Assembly (NCBI GenBank): GCA_023634235.1
Contig: JAMKCF010000018.1
Coordinates: 17,501 to 81,500, forward strand
Reading direction: 5' to 3'
Length of the DNA: 64,000 bases
DNA from: Pisaster brevispinus
Taxonomy: Eukaryota; Echinodermata; Asteroidea; Forcipulatida; Asteriidae
Position 1 is the stretch's first letter; every line of letters begins with the position of its first letter. Both the position numbers and the translations under genes were made by a program. A model generated the notes under the pieces. That model saw only the letters and a program-made list of their open reading frames with translations. It was not told the origin of the DNA and did no database searches. Below, piece after piece: positions 34,225 through 44,960 of this stretch.

Positions 34225-35409
34225 GGGGTTCAGACAACTCGTCCATTTGACAACTCAACAGTTTGACAACTCGACGGGTAAGACAACTCGTCCGGTCGGA
34301 CAACTCGACGGCTGATTTGCAAAACAGTCAGACAAGTTGACTTTTGATCAGACAGCTCGACGGATGGAGTTCAAATCATTCTGGCAAAAGGAGGATTTGT
34401 GTGACAGCTAGCAGCTAGCTGTCCGCATGGCCTGGCCGCTCAGCATGGGGATGAATGTACTGTGACCGGGCACAGGCGTCCCCTGGGGGTGGGGGACAAA
34501 CGCAAAGATGGCGGGCGTGCATGGGGTCATTCACGTGCCTGGCCTTGGGGCGGGGCGGAACTTTATGAGCGGGTGTCGGTCACTTCATACCCAAGTCACT
34601 TCGTACCCAAAACATCATACCCAGGTCACTTCGTACCCAGGTCACTTCGTACCCAGGTCACTTCGTACCCAAGTCACTTCGTACCCAAGTCACTTCGTAC
34701 CCAAGTCGTTTCGTACCCAAGTCGTTTCGTACCTCGATTGTCTGCCAGCAGTCAAACTGGACAAAGAACCTTTCATGTATATCATGCGTTGTCGGGCGTG
34801 CGTGATTTATGTTTGTTTGTAATTGCCGGACTCGGGTTTACTAAAAAAAAGATTAAACTGAGTGGTATTATTCCGACCTGAGTTTTAGTCATTCAGATGG
34901 TTATGTGTTCATTTATTTCTTGCATGTGGACATCAGGACCAGCCTCACTAACCTTTGTAAAGTGTCCTGTGTTTATGAAAAAACAAACAAATTGATAATT
35001 AAACTAGAAAAAAAGGATTTCGAAAGCAAATCCATATTAACTAAAATAACAAAAATAAATAAAAATCCCACAACGCAGCTTAAAAAATGAATCTTTCTGC
35101 TCACCACTGACTCCACTAACAAAATGGATGTTTTCAGATCAAGATATAAAACCCGACGAATAAAAACAAGCTCAAGTCTACAAACAATTGCTCAAAATCA
35201 AATTCAAACTTAGTACTTGGGTACGAAGTGACTTGGGTGCCAAGTGACTTGGGTACGAAGTGACCGACATTCCTGAGGGCTACTGGTGGCCGGAGGCAGA
35301 GAGTGTCAAAGTGTCGGCAGCTGTAGGCGGTGGTAAATAAATGATGGCAGCTGTCCAATTCAATGACATTATGACTGCCGACTTGAAAAACATAACATTG
35401 CAAAATAAT
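34225..35409. mobile_element. Foldback element F4, duplication copy 2, right end deleted
   Basis: Left arm and GC-rich inner part as in 20,555-20,900, then a jump to the nested F2 element and on to AACATTGCAAAATAATT. The right arm is gone because sequence equal to 21,808-23,080 of copy 1 is missing. The first jump joins two GCGGG motifs. Confidence 0.8.
34574..35272. mobile_element. Foldback element F2, copy iii
   Basis: TGTCGGTCACTTCATACCC with about eight 16-bp units on the left and GTACGAAGTGACCGACATTC on the right, followed by CTGAGGGC (35,273-35,280). The left CTGAGGGC was removed by the GCGGG deletion. Its interior differs from copy ii in part, which may reflect arm expansion or recombination. 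Confidence 0.8.
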
Positions 35410-35857
35410 TTTCTTTTAGCACTGCGTTCAATTTAGCATATCGTCATTCTTTTTTGTGACACACAATCGTCATTCAATTTTGCAAAGCTGGTTCGACTGG
35501 AGATTTTACTGATTTAATTTTTTCAATTTCTTTAAGAGGCAATCAATTTCGCTAAATGAGAATTCAAGTACGACAAAAGAAATACGAACAAACAGATAAA
35601 CTGTACTAGGCAACTGTTTCTTATCTTTACTTTAAATTCAGGCAAACCTGTTTTTCTTTATTTATGCTTCCAGTAGACTTTACATGGGGCCCAGGAGGTT
35701 TTTTTTTCTTCTTTGTTTTCTTCTTTATTCTTTTTTTTTTTTTGGGGGGGGTGATCTTTATTGGTTAACTGACCAAGACCTAATTTTGTATTGTGTTTGA
35801 ATGGGGTGTTTCTTTATGTTTTTTTCCTGGTTTTTTATTGTTTATGTTGTTTCTTCC

Positions 35858-36091
35858 TCAACCATCAATTTGTTGGCGTGCCGGACATCTTGGCATATAT
35901 GTTTGGGTATGGTTGTACCACTGCATGCCCTTCACTTGGGTGATGACATCAACGCTCTGAATGGCTGCTTCTTGAAGGAGATCGCACCTCCACTGCTGCA
36001 TGTTCATTCCTGCTTGCTGGGCAGCCTGTCTGTCTCCGACACGTTGTTGCCACTCAGGTAACCCAAGTATGCGTTTAACTGCAGCCTTGAA
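35858..36091 (-). CDS. 77-codon frame of unknown function, copy 2
   Basis: Twin of 23,525-23,758. The frame is kept in full (LGLPEWQQRVGDRQAAQQAG), and a TGC to CGC change replaces Cys by Arg. Function unknown. Confidence 0.3.
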   Translation of the reverse strand, partial: FKAAVKRILGLPEWQQRVGDRQAAQQAGMNMQQWRCDLLQEAAIQSVDVITQVKGMQWYNHTQTYMPRCPARQQIDG

Positions 36092-36974
36092 TTAGATTGC
36101 ACAAATTGTAGAAATGACTGCCCAAAAATGAATTTGAATGACTAAACACACGCCTCAAAAAGCTCCTGCGAGTTTGAATGCTGCTTTGTTAAATTGTTAA
36201 ATTAAATGATTATTTTGTTAAATTGAATGACGCAACAGTACATTTGACTTTTCATAAAACGAAATCAGATGACCCTTTTCAGTAGCGTTTGATTTCGCGC
36301 GAAATAGAATAGTGTAGTGGTTAAATTGGCTGCTCAATTGCCGAAATTTACTGAAAAAACCTATAATCGCTCCTTTCAAAGCCTGTACCAAGGAACCTGT
36401 AAAGTGCTCCGTTTGTTCTCAATTTTTACAAATTAAATTTTTTGCAAGTTGTCAGTAATTACTACTAGTTTAGGCCAGGAATAACACAGAGGCCATGGAG
36501 GTCATGGCCTACGTGGTTCTGTTTTTGACCTTGGTGCCCAACCAAAAGTTTTCCATCTTTTAAGATTGTCCTTTGCAAAATGGAAATATGGCCTTGCCGT
36601 CTAAAAGATGAAATGCCAGGCCAGGTGTGGGGACTGGGGCTGCAATCAAAGTGTTGACAGGAATGACAACAATATTTTCTACTAAACATTTCCAGTTGCA
36701 CTTAATGGAATCATGCATTAGCCACCAAAACTGTCCATTTAGACATGGACTTACTGTAAAAAAAAACAGATTATAAACAATCCTTCTGTCACATGTACGG
36801 CACACTATTACAAAAGAGACTGGAAGACTCTTGTGTTCACGAGTTCACCCTATTTATTTGCACTCCACGTGATGTGGCAAACTGACGCGGGTGAAACTAA
36901 AGATAACAAATATATAGATACCATGTTAAATAACAAAAAAAGTACACACATTATAAAACCCTTTACGGGGAGTA

Positions 36975-37463
36975 GTCTCTCGTATGATTAATTTTACTGC
37001 TATTCATTATCTTCAGTATCTATTATAATGCTTAGAATTGTTTGTTAGTGTGTAATTTCTCGTTGCTGCGCACATACTAATGTTTCATAGCAATTAAATG
37101 AAACAACATTAAATATGAAGCAAGATACATCGATCTCTGGAGCAATTACTGAAAACTGATAGGGTGAGACCTAAACATTGAACACTTAAAGAATTAATCC
37201 AGTATTTTATCTCAACAACGAAATTTACTTATATAATATAAACTTACAATCGTTGTCGGGGGAACTCATTACTCCGTCCATACACATGGGAATAATTCTG
37301 TAATTTACTGCGGCATTCTGGGGTGCTGTATAGACATTACATAAACCAACAATAAATATGTGCACAGCAACGAGAAATTACACACTAACAAACAATTCTA
37401 AGCATTATAATAGATACTGAAGATAATGAATAGCAGTAAAATTAATCATACGAGAGACTACTC
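36975..37463. repeat. Inverted repeat with 100-bp arms
   Basis: 36,975-37,076 (TAGTCTCTCGTATGATTAAT and on) is the near-perfect inverse of 37,362-37,463 (ends ATTAATCATACGAGAGACTA), with about 285 bp between. Copy 1 has the right arm only (11,667-11,768). Located at the junction of duplication copies 2 and 3. Confidence 0.85.
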
Positions 37464-37989
37464 CAAAAGCCGGGAGCCGTATTAAGGGAACCAAGTGAGG
37501 GGGAGTTGGCTCACAAGGAAATCAAGAAAACGGTGCCTTGCCGAATTTACCAAATAAATGTATTTATACATAAGGAAAGTCTTATCATTTAAACTAACAC
37601 TGTGAACAAGACAAGATTTACTTACGGGAGTTGACTACGAAAATGTACAGGAACAGAACAAAAAAATAACTCGAACTGAACTGAACGGAAGCTGGAACAT
37701 AAATGACCCCTTTCTTTTTTATATCTTTACACAGGTACTCTCTTAAAAGATGTTTTGTGATAACTGGTGACTGCGATGTCCAAAACTCATTTGACATGTG
37801 AGGTCCAAAAATGGGTAAATATTGTTAGCAAACTATAAATTCACACAAAGAATTAAAAAAAAAAATTATATAAGAAGTAGGTATTACAAACAACACCTTG
37901 ACTATCTACTGTGGAGGATGTTTGTTACTCCTCTTGGACCCCCAACATCTGCTGGGAAATTTTCTTTGGGGGGTTGGGGTGGGCACGTG

Positions 37990-38372
37990 GGTGATTGTGG
38001 CTCCTGCCACGCTGCACCCCCCCCCCCCCCCTCACCCACCCCAGCTGGACTTTTACCACACCATAGAAATTTCCCCCAGCACTAAAACTTTAACCATTAG
38101 ATCTCATTTGGTGGGAAGAAAATGGTGTGAGGGTTTTGAGCATGTCTGATGGGATCTGGGGATGGTGGCTCCTGCCACGCTGCACCCCCCCCCCCCCCCC
38201 CAACTGGACTTTTACCACACCATGCAAATTTCCCCTAGCACTAAAACTTGACCATTAGATTCAATGAAACTACATGATGACAAATAATATCATTTTGAGC
38301 ATGTCTGGTAGGATCTGGGGATGGTGGCTCCTACCACGCTGCACCCCCCCCCCCCCCCCACCCCAGCTGGAC
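37990..38372. repeat. C-rich 155-bp minisatellite, copy 3
   Basis: Same units as at 12,292 and 25,232, again with different C-run lengths. Confidence 0.85.
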
Positions 38373-38815
38373 TTTTACCACACCATACAAATTTCCCCCA
38401 GCACTAATACTTTCACCATTAGATTCAGTGAGACTACATGATGACAAATAATATCGTCTTACATTTTATGGTTGACCATCGTTTGACACATGGATGCATA
38501 AGCAAGGTTTGACACATGATGGCATAAGCAACAAAAGAAAAACACACAAAAAAAGGAAAAACACACAAAAAAGGAATAGGGTGGCCACAACCACATGTTA
38601 AGGCACCTTGTGACCGTTTTCACCACTGAAACATGGAAAACAAACACAAACAATTTTAAGGTGATTATCAATAAGGTTATTGCATGGATGCCACACACAA
38701 TTCATGAGCCAGATATGTTTTAAAAGTCATCATCATAAAACTATTTATGAATATTTCTCTTTTTATTCTTTTACTTATTGGTAATTGGCATTTTTCATTT
38801 ATTTATAATTTACAG

Positions 38816-39561
38816 GCTTACAGGCAAGAAGTCTAATTATTGACGATGTACTAACCGGTGACTCTGATTATGCTTTCAAAGAAAGTGAGAATCCATGTAA
38901 TCGTACGTATAATAAAAATTATCACTTTATAGAGTATAAAGCACTCGTATCAGTGAAATTAGTGCCTTTTGTTGGTGAAAATGTAACAATAGGAGACCAA
39001 GAGCACTGCAATAGCCCAAGAACATTCTGGTCAATTTCACAAGAAGTCTTAATCATTTTATTGCATGAGAATTCAGTAGACTTATAGAAGACAAGTTTGT
39101 TGAGAAGTACACAAAGAACAAAGCCTTATGCGAACTTAAGTTGAAACTGGATCACTTCGATTCAAATCTTAAATAGCGTGTCATTTTCGAACTTCAATCT
39201 TTACGATTGTTCAGTAATTTTTAATAGAATAGTGTTTTAGTTTTGTTAACTTTTACCTGGTTTAATGTTTCAATGTCAAAGAGAAGTTTTTGTAAATAAA
39301 AAGAAAACAAATTGTGCAAATTAACAATAAAAAAACAATCCAACAACAGTCTGTGGTATGTGTGCTGCAAGTTGTAAGGCAGCAATAATGAGCTATTGTA
39401 CATGAACAATCTTATGTGTTTTATGAATGTTTATTATGGTTTAATTGTCATAATCTTCTTTTGGCCAGATTTATTGGATTTCTTTGTTACTGTTGACAGG
39501 AGGTGGTTTCAGCACAATGAAGAGAGATGTCATGGAAACCACTTGCTTGAGGCGAAAGTAA
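38816..39561 (+). CDS. 3' exons of the unrecognised gene, copy 3
   Basis: Exon one is 38816-38902 with two amino-acid changes against copies 1 and 2 (Q to L and N to T: LQARSLIIDDVLTGDSDYAF). The second exon starts at 39,500 and stops with TAA at 39,559-39,561, as in copy 1. Splice signals are intact. Probably a paralogue or decayed fragment of an unknown gene. Confidence 0.45.
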
Positions 39562-40156
39562 GATGGCAAGGAACTAGACCTCCATGCAGCAGTTAAATGG
39601 ATGCTGAATGCTGATTTAGGACTTTTGTGGAATATTATGTCTTTTATTCCCACACTCAAAATAAATTCCCACTCTTCAAATGGCTGTTTTTATTTTATGT
39701 TTTCAAAGTTATACTCTGTTGTATATTCTGTATAAAATCTACCACTGCACAATGTTCATATTCAAATCCAGGTTTGTGTACCATCAACTTAGGCTATGTT
39801 TCATTTTTCATAGTGTTATTTTAAGAATCTGTTTATAACTAATGATTGAAAATTAAAATATCAAAGTTCAATACGCATAAATGGACTGTTTCTCCACCTG
39901 ATATTATCAAGAGAGAAGATTATGTGGCAACCCTAAAAATCACCATATCTTGTCAATTTGGGTGCATAACAAACGCTGTAATTGTTTTAACCAAGTAACA
40001 TTAATTTTGAACAAAAACACAGACAACCAGTATTTGACAAATAATGTGACCATCTAAAAATACAATGTTCAAAGTCACTCTTTGAGGTGTTTTGTAGAAA
40101 ACTTATTGATTTGAGGGAATGTTTCTCCATGAGTGTAGTATTTTGCATTGTTTTCT

Positions 40157-40279
40157 TTTAATTTTGTTTTCCCCCCTTACACCAATGTGTATTAAGCACA
40201 GTATGCTCAGTGCTCAGGGAAAGCACTGAGCACACAGTGCTTAATACACATCGGTGTAAGGGATAAAACCAAATTAAAA
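40157..40279. repeat. 124-bp near-perfect hairpin, copy 3
   Basis: Third copy of the hairpin, with AAGCACAGTATGC in place of AAGCACTGTATGC. Confidence 0.8.
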
Positions 40280-41170
40280 TTGTTCATCTCGATGCAACTA
40301 TTTCTCTAATAAATTGTTTTCTTTATTTATAGATGTGTTAAGTTCTTTTCACAGAACATGCTATTGACATCACAATGCACAGAACCATAGGCAGCTAAAA
40401 AACATGATGTTACATTTTAAGGACAGACACACATGCACAAATACACACTCCCCCCCCCCCCCTGAAAAAACAAAAAAAACAAACAAAAACAAACTACAAA
40501 CAGTTTTAAGAAAAAGGTTTGGTTCGTGTTCATTCGTAACTCCGATCTTTAAAACAAAAATGTACAACACCAGTTTGGCTTTGATTGTGTACTATTTGTT
40601 TCACTATCTCAAAATGGATACTTTTCTCTTGGTTTTTTTAGGTTCCTTCTTTTTCAGAAATTTGATCACACACCAACCAAAGATGTTTTTTAAAGTTGTG
40701 ATTGTTTTTACTTTTTTCTTTTCTTTTTAAGGGGGGGGGGGTGTAAGCTCAACTTTGTCCCTAATTTTTAAGTGCTTGATTAACAGAAGCACATTTAGAC
40801 CCAAGACTGAATGCCAATATAAAGGCTGTAATTTAGTATTTCTTTTGTCAAACAATGATTTCACGAACGTTTCTCTAGAATATTAAAAAATTTAATTGTA
40901 ATACTATGGAAAGCATTGGAGTTAAATACAAACATGTAGATTGAAACAAGATATTGCTTGCGTTAAACATTTATTTTATCTTTTTGATGTAAATTTCCAA
41001 TAAGCGATTACTGGCTAATAAACACAGTAAAGTCTTTTCCCAATCACAAGGATTATAAAAAAAACATGGGGCATGTGGTCAAATTCCTTTTGTGTATTGG
41101 CTTCTGTAATACATGCCCCCCCCCCCCCCCCGATCGCAGCGGGCGCCGCCAAAATCTGACCGTATCTCTT

Positions 41171-41383
41171 GAAAATGAAAGTAGTCCCTGATGGTGGCTG
41201 GAGCGCTTGGCACCATTCCGAAAGCATTGGGGAAACATCAATATGAAGTAGGGACAAATGTAAGGATAGATCTGTTACAGAAGGCGGCGCTTTGGGGAAC
41301 TGCTAGGATCCTGAGAAAGACCCTTGAGATCCAAGGCTATGGTACGTAGCCCGACTGAGGAGTTACCGACACAAAGAAAAATG
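41171..41383 (+). pseudogene. Retroelement 3' tail, copy 1
   Basis: From TCC CTG ATG (41,185) the frame reads LGTIPKALGKHQYEVGTNVR, then IDLLQKAALWGTARILRKTL, and stops with TAG at 41,347-41,349. This ALGTIPK...ILRKTLE ending is the familiar C-terminus of reverse-transcriptase proteins of non-LTR elements in aquatic invertebrates. The frame is broken just upstream (TGA, TAG). The unit begins at GAAAATGAAAG and ends near TTACCG-CACAAAG, about 210 bp, exactly as in the second copy at 43,609. Confidence 0.7.
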
Positions 41384-41596
41384 GGATCTTTCTTTTGTAA
41401 TCATGTAATTATTAGTATTACTATCATTTTGACTGCATAGATGGAGTAGGCGCTAGACTTTTGGCCACGACATGCCATTAAAGACACAAAGAAAAATGGG
41501 ATCTTTCTTTTGTAATCATGTAATTATTAGTATAACTATCATTTTGACTGCATAGATGGAGTAGGCGCTAGACTTTTGGCCACGACATGCAATTAA
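41368..41596. repeat. 115-bp tandem duplication
   Basis: GACACAAAGAAAAATGGGAT starts at 41,368 and 41,483. Two near-identical units run to GGCCACGACATGC-AATTAAAG. Confidence 0.95.
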
Positions 41597-41627
41597 AGAA
41601 TAATGTATAAGTTTTTTCCTTCTACAG

Positions 41628-41806
41628 AGAAAAAGAAGATCTTCCCTCCTTATCTCCAGCCAAGCACCCTAACGGTCAGTATCCGGGCTCCCCAACGCAC
41701 CCTGCGACAGGACAGCACAGGGTGAAGACCTTCGGGAATGACAACAGTAGCCTGTGTCGACAGTCTCGCTCTCAGAACTCCAAACCTATCCCTGATGTAG
41801 TTACAG
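41628..41806 (+). CDS. Candidate internal exon of an unrecognised gene
   Basis: A strong acceptor (GTTTTTTCCTTCTACAG) and a CAG-GTACC donor bound 179 bp open in one frame: one base, then EKEDLPSLSPAKHPNGQYPG, SPTHPATGQHRVKTFGNDNS and SLCRQSRSQNSKPIPDVVT, then one base. GC content is higher than in the flanks. The Ser/Pro-rich, polar composition suggests a disordered segment. The phase joins with the exon at 42,269. I do not recognise the protein. Earlier exons would have to lie left of the retroelement tail or beyond the duplication, and none was found. Confidence 0.5.
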
Positions 41807-42268
41807 GTACCATTGTAAATCTGAACTGAGCGAATTCGATTTAAGCATTTCTTAAATCAAAAGAGCTCTCCAGCAATTGGAGTTACTTTTTCTTTTTCAA
41901 AATGGAGATTATTAGCATTTCAGGATTCAGTAGAAAAAGAGCTTTCAAACAGTTTCCAACACTTGGGATTGTAAGACACTGCTCCCACAATTTTTCTTTT
42001 TTCAAAAGGAGAAGAATTTTGGGGGACTTGACAGTTGATTAGAGGGGGCGTGATGTAATGGAAGCACGCTTGCTTAAAGGTGATTATCTTGTCACACTTT
42101 CCATGGTTATTTAAGTTCCACCTTTAACCCTAGTAGGGAAGTTTTCAACTAGCCTGTTCGATTCCTCATGATTAAGTTGAAATTGTATTTCTTGCAGTCA
42201 TAACACTAAAAAATGAGACAAAATTTGCTAATGTCCTTGTTTTTCCTTCTTCTTTCTTTCATTCAAGG

Positions 42269-42359
42269 CGTCTTGTATGCAGGCTCAGGGGTGGGGGCAT
42301 CTCGTACTGGTGCAGCACAACTTAGGAAACCAATGAGAACAAGCCCAACTAGAGGCGGG
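42269..42359 (+). CDS. Candidate second exon of the same gene
   Basis: After TTTCATTCAAG the sequence continues the frame of the exon at 41,628 (G+GC), reading GVLYAGSGVGASRTGAAQLR then KPMRTSPTRGG, up to a GG-GTAGGT donor at 42,360. If the donor is not used, the frame ends with TGA at 42,414-42,416. Ser/Thr/Arg-rich, probably disordered. Gene unidentified; support comes from matching phases and splice sites. Confidence 0.4.
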
Positions 42360-42499
42360 GTAGGTACCCAGGGTTTTTGTGATATGGAAGGATGTGGTAG
42401 AGGTCGAGTTTGAGATGGAGTCATCATCTAGTCAAGGGGGGTTTGAGGTTTTAAACACAGTCCAAAACGGTTTACATAGTAATAACAACAATGATAATA

Positions 42500-43440
42500 G
42501 TAATAATAACTAGACATATTGCATTTGTGCACAAATGCCGAGCTGTTTCGTCATAACTTTTTCAAATTACTCAACTGAATTTGAAAGTTTTTTTTGTATT
42601 CAAAGCAGTTATGACGTATCAAGCCTGTTTAAAAAATGTTTTTGGATTATACCACGTTTTGTAAGCAATTTATGACTAAAAGGTGCAAAAAAAAAAAAAT
42701 CATAAAAAATCATGTGATGACGTCATCATGACATCATTTCAAAATTTACAAGAACTTGTCAATATCTAACAGCCTACCAAGTTTCAACATGATCGCACTA
42801 ATACTTCGGGACTTATACGACTTCAAAAAAGGCACCTTTAATGCCGCGTCACGTGACCCCCGATGACGTCATCGATCTGAAACTTCACACATATGATGGC
42901 TGCCTGACGGTCAACATGTGTGTAAATTTTGAAGTGATTACACAAAACTTCTCCACACACATCTTCAAAAAGTCCATTTTGAACAGTTTTCAACCTGCCG
43001 CTAGAGGGCCCTCTTGTGTATTGTGACGTCATCGGTATTTTTATTTAAATGCACACCCTTGCCAGACACTAACATCGTTGAAAGCGTTTTCATAACATTT
43101 AGCACTTTTGAATTACGAGGCACTTCCGGTTTTGACCGGAAGTAGAGGTCATGTGAGGTCACGCACACTGAATAAAATGAAGACCTAATTTATCCCTATA
43201 CAATCCCGCAAACAGAAACCTACGGTCTCTTGTGGCTGATTTGTTACTGATTTTCAAATATTTAAGTTAGAAACCTTTAAGATGACGTCACGTGACAGGT
43301 GATGACGTCATCATGACCTCATTGTTTTGGGATCATTATTGCACCAATGCCTTTCATCACTGAAAGTTTCATTGTAATTGCTCTGTAGGAACTATGCAAA
43401 AGGCCGCTTTGACCGAACGTGCTTTATGTCAATAGCCTTT
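42500..43440. repeat. Non-coding block with palindromes and TGACGTCA motifs
   Basis: Starts near an 18-bp palindrome GCATTTGTGCACAAATGC (about 42,520) followed by AGCTGTTTCG. Five TGACGTCA octamers lie at 42,718, 42,864, 43,024, 43,283 and 43,303, and a CTCF-like CCGCTAGAGGGCCC at 42,998. Probably a dispersed non-autonomous repeat, since AGCTGTTTCG recurs in the hairpins at 43,471-43,590. No coding evidence. Confidence 0.4.
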
Positions 43441-43470
43441 TTTACAGACAAATAAATAAAGGAAAAAAAA

Positions 43471-43590
43471 ACTTTAACGAAAACAAGAGCTGTTTCGCAG
43501 CGCTGCGCTACGAAACAGCTAATAAAAACAACTTTAACGAAAACAAGAGCTGTTTCGCAGCGCTGCGCTACGAAACAGCTAATAATAACT
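43471..43590. repeat. Two tandem 60-bp units, each with a hairpin
   Basis: Each unit contains AACAAGAGCTGTTTCGCAG and its inverse CTACGAAACAGCT, a stem with an AGCGCTGCG centre, followed by AATAA. Units start at 43,471 and 43,531 and are virtually identical. Confidence 0.9.
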
Positions 43591-43608
43591 TTGTAAGATT
43601 TGGCAGGT

Positions 43609-43818
43609 GAAAATGAAAGTAGTCCCTGATGGTGTCTGGAGCACTTGGCACCATTCCGAAAGCACTAGGGAACCATCTAGATGAAATAGGGACAAATGTA
43701 AGGATAGATCTGTTACAGAAGGCGGCGCTTTGGGGAACTGCTAGGATCCTGAGAAAGACCCTTGAGATCCAAGGCTATGGTACGTAGCCCGACTGAGGAG
43801 TTACCGGCACAAAGAATA
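43609..43818 (+). pseudogene. Retroelement 3' tail, copy 2
   Basis: Same 210-bp unit as at 41,171, with the frame LGTIPKALGNHLDEIGTNVR to TAG at 43,785-43,787, the same upstream frame break and the same outer ends. It is a duplicate or a second member of a fixed-length derivative, not an independent random truncation. Confidence 0.7.
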
Positions 43819-44960
43819 TGCTGTGATAACATGAAATATTAATAACTCCTAACTTCTAGGTATGAAGTAGAGATGAGAAGTAACTCGGAGACGGGTTCTG
43901 GAGAGACTTGTATCAGCAAGTGCGGAATTGAATACGTTTAACAATATGGTTCGCGGAATATCATGTGGTTGACGAAATATTGTCAACAGACTCAAAAAGA
44001 TGAGTCTTAAGACCTGTAAGGAGTCAAGTACATTTACATGAGTTGATAGGGAGATTATTCCACAGCTTTTAATAGGTGAAGAAATAAAGCTTGCACACCA
44101 CTTTGTCATAACAATATTCATACTTTAGGGAAAACAAACAAGCAAACAAACACCCCAACAAACACCCCAACAAACAAACAAACAAACAAACAGACAGACA
44201 AACAGCTGAACAGGTTCTGTGATGGCAATGATCTTTTAAATTCATAAAACAGACTTGTTAGATATTTTTTAATTATTTATTATTTTTTAATGTTCTTTTT
44301 ACATATAGGCAAAGACTACAGTATCATAGAGGAAACATTAACTTTAAACAATGTTAACATAGAAACGAATTATTTAGGCACCTTGTCAATCCTAGTCTAG
44401 GATAAGTTGCAGAAAAAAGTGTCCACACAATCTGAATAATTGAAGGGTACGTTGCAGAAGGATTTTTTCAGAAGTCAACTAAGGTACCTGATCTGGACCA
44501 CCTGCTGGTTTTCAGTAATTAAGAATCTCAAGGTATGTGGTGTGGTTTAGTCATCTTGTCAACAAATCGAATGATCTTCTTGCGACACTTTCCCCACCAC
44601 ATATTTGGACTGCTTAAGGGTATCTTGGGTTGGAAAATCATCTGTTAAAAAGTCTATCCGCAAGTTATCCAGGAATAGTTTTTAGAAGGTGCCTTTAATC
44701 CAGTGATTTGTGTTATTTCTCTACACATTGTACTTTGAGCTATTAGATAAATAAACACAAACTACTGAGAGATATTACAACTGAAACAAACAATATGTTG
44801 TTTGAAAGTGTTTTCCTTGCAAAACATGGAATACTTATAATTAATTGAATGAAAAACAATCGTGAAACATCATTGGTTCTTTGCAAGAGTAAATCCATTC
44901 CGATTGTTACAGTTCATAAGAAACATATATTAACCTTAATTACTATCGGTGCGCTCTCCT
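43819..44960. other. Non-coding stretch with microsatellite
   Basis: AT-rich. Contains an AAAC/CCCC-rich microsatellite (44,133-44,205; CAAACAAACAAAC, ACCCCAACAAAC). The stretch 43,840-44,110 looks like an old dispersed repeat (GGGAGATTATTCCACAGC). No gene recognised. Confidence 0.5.

Larger units (their letters stand above)
24790..36930. repeat. Segmental duplication, copy 2
   Basis: Second copy, joined to copy 1 through a short unique stretch (24,690-24,790). Relative to copy 1 it has an extra spacer-derived unit of about 590 bp, an extra partial unit near 29,415-29,640, and lacks about 0.18 kb and 1.27 kb in the foldback region. The left edge, 24,790-24,890, matches 11,310-11,410. Confidence 0.9.
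37229..41170. repeat. Segmental duplication, copy 3 (partial)
   Basis: Matches copy 1 from about 11,533 onward through the minisatellite, the two exons, the 124-bp hairpin and the start of the first spacer-derived unit. It stops at 41,170 (TCTCTT) and joins a retroelement tail. It lacks the 811-bp insertion. Confidence 0.9.
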
